Shown here piece by piece: positions 1 to 6,078 of a DNA stretch of 7,412 nucleotides. Below the pieces are notes generated by a model that was not told the DNA's origin, made no database searches, and saw only the letters and a program-made list of their open reading frames with translations. Made by a program: the position numbers and the translations under genes. Source of the stretch: Oceanococcus sp051252075 (lineage in GTDB: Bacteria; Pseudomonadota; Gammaproteobacteria; Nevskiales; Oceanococcaceae); the NCBI GenBank assembly GCA_051252075.1, contig JBPOFU010000119.1, positions 1 through 7,412 on the forward strand, written 5' to 3'. Every line of letters begins with the position of its first letter. Within the stretch, counting starts at the first letter, position 1.

Positions 1-37
1 CTTTGGTAGCTATTTTGAAGATGACGGAGGTAAATTC

Positions 38-949
38 ATGGCCGCCGTTAGCCGTTATATTTCTTCACCCGGACTGGCGCGCCAGCAGTTTGAAGACAGC
101 AAAGCCAATCTTGCTGACGCTGAACGCGCATTGGTTGGATTGCAAAGGCAGGCGGCAAACGCCGCCCAATTGCAGGCTGAACTTCGCAAGCGAACCGCTA
201 CGAATGATTCGCGTGGTGTGAAAAACGTAAGTTCGAAAACGATTCAATGGACTCCATTCGACAATCCGCATCGTCTAAATCAAATCTCAAGCGGGCCTGA
301 TGCCTTGTATGGCCGAAATGCTACTAACCAAACCTGGAAATATGATTACGTCAAGCGAGCGTGGACGCGATTGGGCGGGGCAGCCTCTATAGTGCTTAGT
401 GTTGCGCCTGACGGTAAGGTTTGGCGCTTAGATACAAACAAAGACGGTAGTAACAACAACCATATTTATTTCCTCAATACGACGGCGAACAAATGGGAAA
501 GAATCGCTGGAGGAAAGCTGCGCTTGTCGGCAGGGCCGAATGTACTGTGGGGGAGCAATACGCAAGGTGCTATATGGCGTTATCAAAATAGCAATTGGAA
601 CAAGATTCCAGGGGCCGCCAGCGATGTATCGGTTGATGAACAGGGGGTGGCGTGGCATTTGTCACAACGTAAGAATTCCGGCGGCGGGTACGACTTGTAC
701 AAGTCGAAAAATGATCGAGCCTGGGATAAGATCGGCAGCCCCCCTGGCGGATGGACGAGGATTTCGGGTGGTCCGAACGGGCTTTGGGCTATTAATCCAA
801 TTGGTGAAGTTTGGCTGTATCGACGGGGCACTAAATCGTATTGGGAAAAAATGGCCAATAAGGAAACTGCGGTTTACATCAATGCTGCGGCCAAAGGCGA
901 TGTTTGGATTATTAGTGCTCAAGGGCAAATCAGTCACTGGAATCTTTAG
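38..949 (+). CDS. Tectonin-type six-bladed beta-propeller protein with helical N-terminus
   Basis: The 303-aa product has two parts. Residues about 12-52 are charged and alanine/glutamine-rich and should form a helix or coiled coil (LADAERALVGLQRQAANAA). Residues about 69-303 carry six tectonin-like repeats of 30-45 residues, each with a strand such as GxVW or GxIW and a closing W-x-(K/R)-(I/L/M). Blades lie near 79-113, 114-157, 158-191, 192-235, 236-273 and 274-303; strand 69-76 (TIQWTPFD) probably closes the last blade. Tectonin propellers in other organisms bind sugars, lipopolysaccharide or proteins; the ligand here is unknown. No signal peptide or membrane segment is visible. The ATG has GGAGG at 26-30, seven bases upstream, which supports this start, but the frame is open to the window edge, so the protein could be the C-terminal part of a longer one. 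The next gene is a dbpA remnant, with no functional link seen. Confidence 0.75.
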   Translation: MAAVSRYISSPGLARQQFEDSKANLADAERALVGLQRQAANAAQLQAELRKRTATNDSRGVKNVSSKTIQWTPFDNPHRLNQISSGPDALYGRNATNQTWKYDYVKRAWTRLGGAASIVLSVAPDGKVWRLDTNKDGSNNNHIYFLNTTANKWERIAGGKLRLSAGPNVLWGSNTQGAIWRYQNSNWNKIPGAASDVSVDEQGVAWHLSQRKNSGGGYDLYKSKNDRAWDKIGSPPGGWTRISGGPNGLWAINPIGEVWLYRRGTKSYWEKMANKETAVYINAAAKGDVWIISAQGQISHWNL

Positions 950-1085
950 AGATCAGACTTTTCGCAGGTATTTTGGCCTGATTGTTACGCGCATTCTGTC
1001 GTTACGTGGCCCAAACGCATCAGTGCCCGTCACCATATTATTGGAATGGGAGCTTATAAATTTTCGGGGCGTGAGATAATAGCGA
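950..1085. other. Intergenic gap before the dbpA remnant
   Basis: No open frame of note and no clear terminator after the propeller gene are visible. A GATAAT at 1075-1080 resembles a -10 box just before the remnant ATG, but no convincing -35 sits 16-18 bases upstream. No Shine-Dalgarno sequence precedes the ATG at 1086. Confidence 0.4.
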
Positions 1086-1320
1086 ATGACAAAATTTGCT
1101 GATCTCGCTTTACCCCCCCCCCCGAATTACTCCAAGCCCTAGAGGTATTGGCCTACACCGACGCGACCGAAGTACAGGCCGCGACACTGCCCAGGTTTTT
1201 GCAGGGCAAATATGTGCTCGCTCAGGCCAAAACCGGTAGTGGTAAAACCGCTGCATTTGATTTGGCGCTGTTGGCTAAATTGGAAAGCAAGCAATCGAGT
1301 TTGCAGAGTTGGGTGTTATG
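1086..1320 (+). pseudogene. dbpA: dbpA-like DEAD-box RNA helicase, N-terminal remnant, frameshifted and truncated
   Basis: The ATG at 1086 opens MTKFADLALP and then runs into eleven consecutive C (1113-1123). After the run, homology continues in another frame as ELLQALEVLAYTDATEVQAA, the Q-motif region of DEAD-box helicases. It goes on through motif I, AKTGSGKT at about 1226-1249, and the following TAAF and LLAKLES, to SWVLC near 1320. DbpA proteins are ATP-dependent RNA helicases that act on 23S rRNA during 50S assembly. Homology stops just before the expected PTREL motif, and no DEAD box, SAT motif or C-terminal RNA-binding domain follows, so only about 80 of roughly 450-460 codons remain. 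Nine or twelve C would restore the frame. DbpA is favoured over other DEAD-box proteins because of the QAKTGSGKTAAF motif; the exact subfamily is less certain than the pseudogene status. Confidence 0.75.
1113..1123. repeat. Homopolymeric C tract (11 C)
   Basis: This run of eleven C lies inside the start of the dbpA remnant, where the family has a short proline-containing stretch. Eleven is not a multiple of three and puts the initiating ATG out of frame with the rest of the homology. It could be a slippage mutation in a dead gene, a phase-variable tract inherited from a living one, or a read-length error. Confidence 0.9.
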
Positions 1321-1339
1321 TGTCAGGTGGACGCTTCAA

Positions 1340-1465
1340 TTACGCGGCCAACTTCTTCACCGCTCGAATGTATTGCACCTGTGTCTTGTCACTCAGGTTC
1401 CGCATCCGCATGTCTTCCAACATGCGCTGACGCAGTGGGCTGACGATTTCGATGGGTAGGCTCAT
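1340..1465 (-). pseudogene. Tyrosine recombinase/integrase, N-terminal fragment
   Basis: An ATG at 1465-1463 on the minus strand, preceded by GGAG seven bases away, opens a frame of about 41 codons. It reads MSLPIEIVSPLRQRMLED and then LSDKTQVQYIRAVKKLA. This matches the SAM-like core-binding N-terminus typical of short tyrosine recombinases, whose first helices have the pattern S-x-x-T-x-x-x-Y-x-x-x-(V/L). Homology ends where a TAA (1342-1340) interrupts it. The whole catalytic domain (R, H-x-x-R, Y) is missing. The fragment points toward the dbpA remnant, and the two homologies end within about 20 bases of each other, so this is a rearrangement junction. It differs in sequence from the complete integrase at 4559-5749 and so represents another, dead mobile element. 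Confidence 0.65.
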
Positions 1466-1953
1466 CGTGATACTCCGTGATCGAGGCACATGCCTTAATT
1501 CACAAGACCCTCCATCACACCCAGCGTCCCTCAATTCCTCATCGACACTGGCAACTACCGCGCGAGCGGTTTAGTCCAATGGCACGTCTCTGCCAACCAT
1601 TCTGCTGAAGGAATGACCGCATTCGGGGAAGTGCAAATTTAGCTTCTTCAGATCCCGAACGTCCGCATCGGCATCAACACAGTGAGTGACTGGTTACGGC
1701 TTGTAGGTCGGCTCTAGGCACTTCTCCGGCGTTGCCCGACTTCTTTGAGTGACCGGTTTCAGGCGGACATCCGGCATTCGGAGTGGCGGCTTGCCTGAAT
1801 GTCCGCTCCCGCTAATCGGTCAAGTGCTCACCCGAGGGGCGGGAAGGTCAGCAGGTGGCGGTTTCGGAATTCTTATACGGTTTGAAAACCCCATCTGGAA
1901 TCTATATTTGGGATACCTCCAGTTATCGGAGCTTAAGCCTGCCCAATTCGTAA
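1466..1953. other. Gene-free stretch, probably decayed mobile-element DNA
   Basis: No frame here resembles a protein I recognise; the longest open frames (for example 1749-2033, plus) have low-complexity translations and no ribosome binding site. Several short frames broken by stops suggest decayed coding DNA. The only clear structure is the interrupted inverted repeat at 1750-1822. The end of the minus-strand 128-aa gene bounds the stretch on the right. Confidence 0.5.
1750..1822. repeat. Interrupted inverted repeat
   Basis: Two nested pairs of arms are present: TGACCG (1750-1755) with CGGTCA (1817-1822), and GCGGACAT (1763-1770) with ATGTCCGC (1799-1806). The central loop is 28 bases. The arms are separated by unequal unpaired segments and no T-run follows, so it is not a standard terminator. 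It could be an end of, or a fold in, a dead element. Confidence 0.5.
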
Positions 1954-2340
1954 TTAGTTCAGCAAATGGTCAGGTGGGCCGGTTTCGAGTTCAGGATCCT
2001 CTTGAAGAATGGGCTCGCCGACGGTGTCAATGACTACGCTGTGACATTCAACATCGAACCAATTATTAAATAATTCTAGCGTTAGATCGTCAGGCCAGAG
2101 ATCCTTATCTAGATAACAAGCGGCCAATTCGTTCTCGAATAGGGCTCGATAATTTTTAGAAATCCAGATTCTGGTCGCTTCTGAGTCCCCCGCATCTGCA
2201 TCTGAAATTAGATAGGCGGTTCGCTCAGAATTGAGAGCGTCCAGTGTCAGACTGAGTTGACTCTGATCAGGATCAATCTCCAAGATCCACTGCAATGCTG
2301 GAGCCTTGTAAATGAGTTGAATAAGTCCGCGGTTAATCAT
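1954..2340 (-). CDS. Hypothetical 128-aa acidic protein, last gene of the cassette
   Basis: I do not recognise this family. From the ATG at 2340 it begins MINRGLIQLIYKAPALQWIL and is rich in D and E toward the C-terminus (LWPDDLTLELFNNWFDVEC, then a tail rich in P, E and D). No signal peptide, membrane segment, HTH or catalytic motif can be seen; it looks soluble, with short alternating strands and helices. The frame also reaches back to a TTG at 2391, but that start would place the hairpin 2364-2390 inside the coding region and lacks a good ribosome binding site, so the ATG is preferred although it too has only a weak one. It lies 66 nt downstream of HU on the same strand, which suggests read-through from the operon or a minor promoter in the gap. 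Confidence 0.6.
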   Translation of the reverse strand: MINRGLIQLIYKAPALQWILEIDPDQSQLSLTLDALNSERTAYLISDADAGDSEATRIWISKNYRALFENELAACYLDKDLWPDDLTLELFNNWFDVECHSVVIDTVGEPILQEDPELETGPPDHLLN

Positions 2341-2363
2341 GAATTGGCTTACGTTCGTTGAGT

Positions 2364-2390
2364 TGGGACAGGCCGAATAGGCCTGGCCCA
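2364..2390. other. Stem-loop between HU gene and 128-aa gene
   Basis: CAGGCC (2369-2374) pairs perfectly with GGCCTG (2380-2385) around a five-base loop. The stem is extended across one mismatch by TGGG (2364-2367) and CCCA (2387-2390). No T-run follows on either strand, so termination would be inefficient. It may act as an mRNA processing or stability element after the HU cistron. Confidence 0.5.
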
Positions 2391-2406
2391 AGTGCTGAAA
2401 GGGGTA

Positions 2407-2688
2407 TCAAAGTGATTCTTTGAGGGCCTTCCCAGCTTTAAACGACACCGATTTACTGGCTTTGATCTTGATCGCTTCACCTGTGGCAGGGTTGCGACCT
2501 GTTCGAGCGGCGCGTTTGCTCAATGAAAACGCTCCAAAGCCCAAAATTGAGACTTTATTGTCTTTCTTGACGCTCTTGGCCACTGTGGTGGTGAAAGATT
2601 CCAAAGCGGCCTGCGCTTCTTTTTGAGTGATACCGGCATCCTTGGCCATAGCTGCTACCAGATCTTTTTTAGAAACCGTGTCGGTCAT
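2407..2688 (-). CDS. DNA-binding protein HU, encoded within the element
   Basis: The 93-aa product has the full HU/IHF fold and is close to the usual 90 aa. It starts with the two-helix dimerisation region (VSKKDLVAAMAKDAGITQKE) and continues with the conserved turn ILGFGAFSL at about 48-56. The arm hairpin carries RNPATG at 65-70, whose proline intercalates into DNA, and the protein ends with a short helix (FKAGKALKESL). HU dimers bend DNA non-specifically and assist recombination, replication and nucleoid packing. The TGDKV-type segment is replaced by KKDNKV. AGGAG sits five bases upstream of the ATG. The gene follows the KfrA-like gene by 89 nt on the same strand. Chromosomal HU genes usually sit elsewhere (for example beside lon), so this is likely an element-borne paralogue that could help the integrase shape DNA; that role is inference. 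Confidence 0.93.
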   Translation of the reverse strand: MTDTVSKKDLVAAMAKDAGITQKEAQAALESFTTTVAKSVKKDNKVSILGFGAFSLSKRAARTGRNPATGEAIKIKASKSVSFKAGKALKESL

Positions 2689-2777
2689 GTCGTCTCCTGA
2701 TTTTTGGTTTAACCACTGGATGTGGCCAATTCAGTGTCAGGCTAACAAACGAGTTTTTATTCGTCTGATAGGAGCAA

Positions 2778-3353
2778 TTATTTATCCGACTTCAGGTGGT
2801 TCAGGTTCATCAACATAGCTTTGCGCTCATTGGCTAACGCTTTCCACTTGGCTTCTGAGGAGGATAGGGCGGCTATTTTGTCAGTTTGAAGAGTAAGCTG
2901 GTCTGATAGATCGTTGACTGAGCGTTGTAACTTTTGCAGCTCTTGGGTGATTGCGTCATGTTTATCGCGGGCATCTTGGGCTGATAACTCGGCTTGATCG
3001 GCGCGTTGTTCAGCGTCTGCCACCAAAGCTTTCATCGACGGCTCGACATGGCTACGTGCGATGTTCAACCACTGACTGAGTAACTGGCGGTGACGCGTTT
3101 CTAAATCGCCCGGCAATTGCAGCTGTTCGTAGATCTGCTGTTGCATCGCGTGTTCTACCGCTGCATGGCGTGCTTTTACCGCCCGTGCGCGCTGGCAACC
3201 TCCGGACGCTTCAATGATCTGGTTTAGCGTGGGCATTTTCCCATTCTCATTGGCCAATTGGCTTACGCAGGCTTGTAGTTCTTCATCAGACACTTTTGCG
3301 GGTCGGCCCGTAGGGAACTGTTTGGAACCGTTCGGAACTGTTCCCGCGCTCAC
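2778..3353 (-). CDS. KfrA-like DNA-binding protein with HTH and coiled coil
   Basis: The 191-aa product starts at a GTG whose last two bases overlap the TGA of the upstream HD-domain gene (GTGA). Residues about 22-65 (VSDEELQACVSQLANENGKM, then a helix with ASGGCQRARAV) match the N-terminal DNA-binding domain of plasmid KfrA-type proteins, the 'replication region DNA-binding N-term' family. Residues about 105-180 form a long alanine-, glutamine- and charge-rich coiled coil. KfrA of RK2 is an autoregulated repressor whose coiled-coil tail self-associates and which is linked to plasmid stability. On an integrated element it could control this operon or help maintain an excised form. The first 18 residues are a polar extension (VPNGSKQFPTGRP) that resembles an AT-hook-like or disordered lead. 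The family assignment is good; the role is inferred. Confidence 0.8.
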   Translation of the reverse strand: MSAGTVPNGSKQFPTGRPAKVSDEELQACVSQLANENGKMPTLNQIIEASGGCQRARAVKARHAAVEHAMQQQIYEQLQLPGDLETRHRQLLSQWLNIARSHVEPSMKALVADAEQRADQAELSAQDARDKHDAITQELQKLQRSVNDLSDQLTLQTDKIAALSSSEAKWKALANERKAMLMNLNHLKSDK

Positions 3354-4285
3354 AGGGAAACCTGCAGCTGGCGGTCTGAAGAAATGCTGGGCTCCTGGGG
3401 TAAGGGTTGTTTACCAACAAAATCCTTGATGCAGCTCAGTTCGTCAGCCCTCTGTACAAGTTCGGCTTCCGGACATTGACGAATCTTGCGATAAGACGGC
3501 GGTTGCAACAGCCATTGCAGCATCTTGCCAACCAGTTCTCCTGCATAGGGATTGAGATGGGCAAGTTCCGAGAGCGCGGAATAGGCCATGCCTAAAGCTC
3601 CGAGCTTGTGCCCTAGACCCTTGATAAAGGCATTGGATGTGGATTGACGCTCAGCCTTGGCAATGTCATGGATGAAGGCCATTAATATAATGAGTTCCTT
3701 CTTCAGCTCGTCACCGGGAAAAATGACCTCAGCTTCGCATGCGGCCAGATCAACCACTTCCATCGTGTGACAGAGCAAGCCACCAGCGAAGCTATGGTGG
3801 TCGTTCCAGCTGGCCGTGGCATGCAGCAGTGCTGCATCCAGTTCGCCGACCAACACATTAATAGAGCGATGAACTTCGGGCGCATTGATTTCATCAATAC
3901 AACGAACAAGCTTTGTGAGTGATTCTTTTGCGGCATCGGGGCAGTGGGCAAAGGGCAGGTGCCAGGCGGCGTTTGATAAAACACGCGTATCCAATACGCG
4001 CCAGTCTTTTAATAGTCCGCCGATACCCCAAGGATGCACATTCACCAAAATTGTCGCCTCGACCACCATGCCCACCTGTAGCTCATGAACTCGACAATCA
4101 ACACCCCAGCAAACCAGTACATGACAGGTTTCACTGTAATCAGACAGCTTGATCTGTGTGGTGACACCGGATTGATTGGGCCGGCGAAGTACGTTTATGG
4201 AGATAACGCGCGCTTGAATCATTGCGCACTGCCCATCACGTGTGTTGAGTTCCGCGCAACAGGTCATATCAACGTTCTTCATCAC
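3350..4285 (-). CDS. OB-fold plus HD-domain protein, YhaM-like layout (possible exonuclease or phosphohydrolase)
   Basis: The 311-aa product has an OB-fold-like region at about 22-98 (ARVISINV, TTQIKLSDY, VGMVVEATILVNV) and then an HD domain. Visible metal-site motifs are H163-H164 in HHSFAGGLLCHT with H173, the HD pair H206-D207 in AFIHDIAKAE, H226 in GHKLG, and D281 in RADELS. OB plus HD is the arrangement of YhaM, a 3'-5' exoribonuclease of Gram-positive bacteria, and related HD domains occur in TraI-type relaxase or helicase proteins of integrative elements. The second-half histidine motif usually ending in HHG is not visible (VGKMLQWLLQPPS instead), so activity may differ. The tail after about 290 is polar and probably disordered. 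Its start overlaps the preceding gene (ATGA) and its stop overlaps the KfrA-like start. Substrate and function are unknown. Confidence 0.75.
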   Translation of the reverse strand: MMKNVDMTCCAELNTRDGQCAMIQARVISINVLRRPNQSGVTTQIKLSDYSETCHVLVCWGVDCRVHELQVGMVVEATILVNVHPWGIGGLLKDWRVLDTRVLSNAAWHLPFAHCPDAAKESLTKLVRCIDEINAPEVHRSINVLVGELDAALLHATASWNDHHSFAGGLLCHTMEVVDLAACEAEVIFPGDELKKELIILMAFIHDIAKAERQSTSNAFIKGLGHKLGALGMAYSALSELAHLNPYAGELVGKMLQWLLQPPSYRKIRQCPEAELVQRADELSCIKDFVGKQPLPQEPSISSDRQLQVSL

Positions 4286-4569
4286 ACTACCTCCACGGCG
4301 TCACTTAAGCGTCTTTCAAGGCGTGGCAGCAAAACCTCAATACAATGCCGTGATAATTCAATATCTGGGTCTAAGAGCTCTTGCCGGATCCAATAGGCCA
4401 CCGCTGAATGATTATTAGAATGATGCAGCGGTGCCAAAAAAGGCACCAGAGCTGAACCAGATGGAATGCTGAGTGCATAAATCAGTGCGTCAGCCAATTT
4501 GTGGATTTGGCGCGAATACTGGATCTCATGACTCACCGATTGAATATGCGAAGCGACACTAGGATTCAC
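4282..4569 (-). CDS. Hypothetical 95-aa protein between integrase and HD-domain genes
   Basis: I do not recognise this family. The start chosen is GTG at 4569-4567 because a perfect AGGAGG (4581-4576) lies six bases upstream. Two earlier ATGs in frame (4623 and 4584) would lie deeper in the integrase gene without such a site. From this start the product reads VNPSVASHIQSVSHEIQYSR and looks largely helical, with a hydrophobic stretch (LADALIYALSIP) too short to be a membrane segment and a helical C-terminus rich in L, E and R (CIEVLLPRLERRL). It overlaps the integrase end by 11 nt and the HD gene start by ATGA, so it is translated within the same mRNA. A small partner of the integrase or of the HD protein is possible but unsupported. 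Confidence 0.7.
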   Translation of the reverse strand: MNPSVASHIQSVSHEIQYSRQIHKLADALIYALSIPSGSALVPFLAPLHHSNNHSAVAYWIRQELLDPDIELSRHCIEVLLPRLERRLSDAVEVV

Positions 4570-5749
4570 AGGGCGCCTCCTCATGCAGGGCGCCTGAGAC
4601 AAAGCGATCAAACGCTGAGCCATCGCGCCGTGTCAGATTGGGCACATAGCGGGAATACACGCTGAACAACATCAGGGTGTTTGAGTGCCCCAGTTGCCGC
4701 GCGACCCATTCTGGATTTTCACCAGCGCCCATCCACAGCGTGGCTGCGGTGTGACGTGTCTGATAAGGGCGACGACGATCAAGCTTGAGTTCAGCGAGTA
4801 GGGGATACCAGATGCGATTGGTGAAATTATCCAAGTCGATGGGCTCACCTTTACGGTTGCAGAAAACAAACTTCGAGAATTTCCCCGTTACGGCATGTTG
4901 TGCCTTTAATGCTTCATACACAGGAAGGCTCATATCGATCTCACGCACAGATCCAATCGTCTTGGTCTCATCCATTTCGCCTTTGACCAATGATTCCCGA
5001 ACTAAGATTTGACGACGTTCAAAATCCACGTATTTCCACAGCAAGCCATTGATCTCACCCGTTCGCATGCCCGTGAAAAACCGACAGGTAAGGTAATTGC
5101 GGTAGTCAGGGCGGACAGATGAGATGATCATCCGAACTTCGTTCATTGAAAACGGCTGTATATCGACCTTCTTCTGTTTGAGCCGTTTTACCTTGTCTAC
5201 AGGATTGGTAAACTCAAAGCGGTCAGCTGCTTCGCTCAGGATTTGTCCAAGAACTTGGATGATCCGATTGATGGTCTTTGCAGACAAGCTCGTGTTGCCA
5301 TTACGCCCTTTAACTTTGCCGAGTGTTGAGCGAAATGACATCACGTCAGCTTTGGTGATGTGGCTGACCTCTTTTTCCCCAAACGCAGGGATCAAATGCA
5401 GATCCAGCGTCGAGCGAATTGTAGCGGTATGATAATTACGCCAGCCCAAGGTGTTTTCTTCGAACCAAGTTTCGGCAAAATCCTTAAGTAAGGGTGTTTT
5501 GGTTTGATTTTGTACAATCGCAGCCGATGGGTGGGGTAGGGCAAACTTTGCTGCGTTCTTGCTGCCAGGGAAGTACTGGGTGTAATTGAAGGTTCCTAGC
5601 GTGATTTCCGCTTGAATTTTCTCAAGCATCTGTTCCATTAATCTTCTGTTTTTTGTAGTAGAAGCTAAAGTCGTTTGTTCACGGCAACGAATACCTCGGA
5701 AGCGAAAATCAAAAAATAATTTACCTCGCTTTTCTCGAACACTAGCCAT
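4559..5749 (-). CDS. int: Tyrosine site-specific recombinase (element integrase)
   Basis: The 396-aa protein (from ATG 5749) has three parts. An arm-binding N-terminus starts ASVREKRGKLFFDFRFRG, as in integrases with the DUF3596-type domain. A SAM-like core-binding domain (FAETWFEENTLGWRNYHTAT and on) spans about 90-190. The catalytic domain follows, with R229 in GMRTGEI, a lysine near 263 (DETKT), R332 in PYQTRHTAAT, H355 in LGHSN, and the probable nucleophile Y365 (SVYSRY). The first box residue is Y rather than H (YQTR), a variant common in integrases of integrative elements. A start five codons upstream (5764) is possible, but GGGGGTG precedes this ATG. It overlaps the excisionase-like gene by 8 nt. 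The nearby tRNA-fMet and the repeats at 6402-6432 fit its att site. Confidence 0.95.
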   Translation of the reverse strand: MASVREKRGKLFFDFRFRGIRCREQTTLASTTKNRRLMEQMLEKIQAEITLGTFNYTQYFPGSKNAAKFALPHPSAAIVQNQTKTPLLKDFAETWFEENTLGWRNYHTATIRSTLDLHLIPAFGEKEVSHITKADVMSFRSTLGKVKGRNGNTSLSAKTINRIIQVLGQILSEAADRFEFTNPVDKVKRLKQKKVDIQPFSMNEVRMIISSVRPDYRNYLTCRFFTGMRTGEINGLLWKYVDFERRQILVRESLVKGEMDETKTIGSVREIDMSLPVYEALKAQHAVTGKFSKFVFCNRKGEPIDLDNFTNRIWYPLLAELKLDRRRPYQTRHTAATLWMGAGENPEWVARQLGHSNTLMLFSVYSRYVPNLTRRDGSAFDRFVSGALHEEAPCES

Positions 5750-5981
5750 TACAAACACCCCCACTGGCTAAGGGGATTGTTATTTTCGCTTTTGTTGCGT
5801 GGCACTCGAGTAGATCCTTTTCGATTACCTCCCAGATGTAGAGTAGTTTCCTCCCGCCAAACGGACGAATGTAATGGCGCCCCTCAATTAGCACCGTGTC
5901 TTTGAGTCGCTCGCGAATGGTGCGGGCGTCATATTTAATGATCTCAGACAACTCAGTTGTAGTGAGAAAGGTTTGGCTCAT
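5742..5981 (-). CDS. Excisionase-like small winged-helix DNA-binding protein
   Basis: The 79-aa product starts at ATG 5981, with GGAG six bases upstream; the open frame extends back to 6053, but that start would lie within the operator and promoter region. Residues about 6-28 form a helix-turn-helix (LTTTELSEIIKYDARTIRER) and residues 35-55 a wing (HYIRPFGGRKLLYIWEVI), the layout of Xis/AlpA-like proteins that bind att DNA to direct excision and often repress or activate the integrase gene. The gene comes first in the operon and overlaps the integrase start by 8 nt, so the two are co-translated. The C-terminal 20 residues (ATKAKITIPLASGG) are short and polar. It may instead be only a transcriptional regulator. 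Confidence 0.72.
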   Translation of the reverse strand: MSQTFLTTTELSEIIKYDARTIRERLKDTVLIEGRHYIRPFGGRKLLYIWEVIEKDLLECHATKAKITIPLASGGVCNG

Positions 5982-6015
5982 GTTAATCTCCGTTCGTCTA
6001 TTAAAGAGTCCATGT

Positions 6016-6031
6016 GTCGATGAAAATCGAC
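6016..6031. promoter_or_regulatory. Operator 1, GTCGAT-N4-ATCGAC
   Basis: A perfect inverted repeat, GTCGAT-gaaa-ATCGAC, lies a few bases downstream of the expected start of the xis-int transcript. The half-sites are identical to those of operator 2. A dimer bound here would block early elongation or promoter opening. The binding protein is inferred to be the adjacent XRE regulator. Confidence 0.75.
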
Positions 6032-6042
6032 GCTCGAAGATA

Positions 6043-6070
6043 ATAATAAGCATCTAACGTCATTTGTCAA
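6043..6070 (-). promoter_or_regulatory. Sigma70-type promoter of the xis-int operon
   Basis: On the minus strand a consensus -35 TTGACA (6070-6065) is followed after 16 bases by -10 TATTAT (6048-6043), which matches five of six consensus positions. The transcript would begin near 6036 and lead into the xis ribosome binding site about 45 bases on. The promoter is flanked on both sides by the operator pair, which suggests tight repression in the integrated state. Confidence 0.75.
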
Positions 6071-6078
6071 CACCAAAT

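Noticed and set aside
540..1079. Plus-strand open frame of 179 codons over the propeller gene
   Set aside because: It is a shadow frame of the tectonin gene. Its translation has no domain pattern, while the other frame shows clear repeats.
1113..1123. Match between the C-rich tract and the CCCCCGC of the tRNA 3' end, as a possible second att site
   Set aside because: Only the C run matches. The flanking bases differ, and no 12-base or longer tRNA segment is repeated in the window by eye.
1322..1977. GTCAGGTGG at 1322-1330 and again at 1969-1977 as a possible target-site duplication
   Set aside because: Nine-base matches are expected by chance over this distance, and no inverted terminal repeats flank the interval.
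1749..2033. Plus-strand open frame of 94 codons
   Set aside because: It has no ribosome binding site and an unnatural R/G-rich translation, and it overlaps the end of the minus-strand 128-aa gene.
4430..4447. Perfect inverted repeat GGTGCC-N6-GGCACC sharing GGCACC with the arm repeats
   Set aside because: It lies inside the 95-aa gene and encodes an ordinary segment (LVPFLAPL). It lacks the full nonamer TGGGCACCA, and one 6-7 base match in several kilobases is not evidence of an integrase site.
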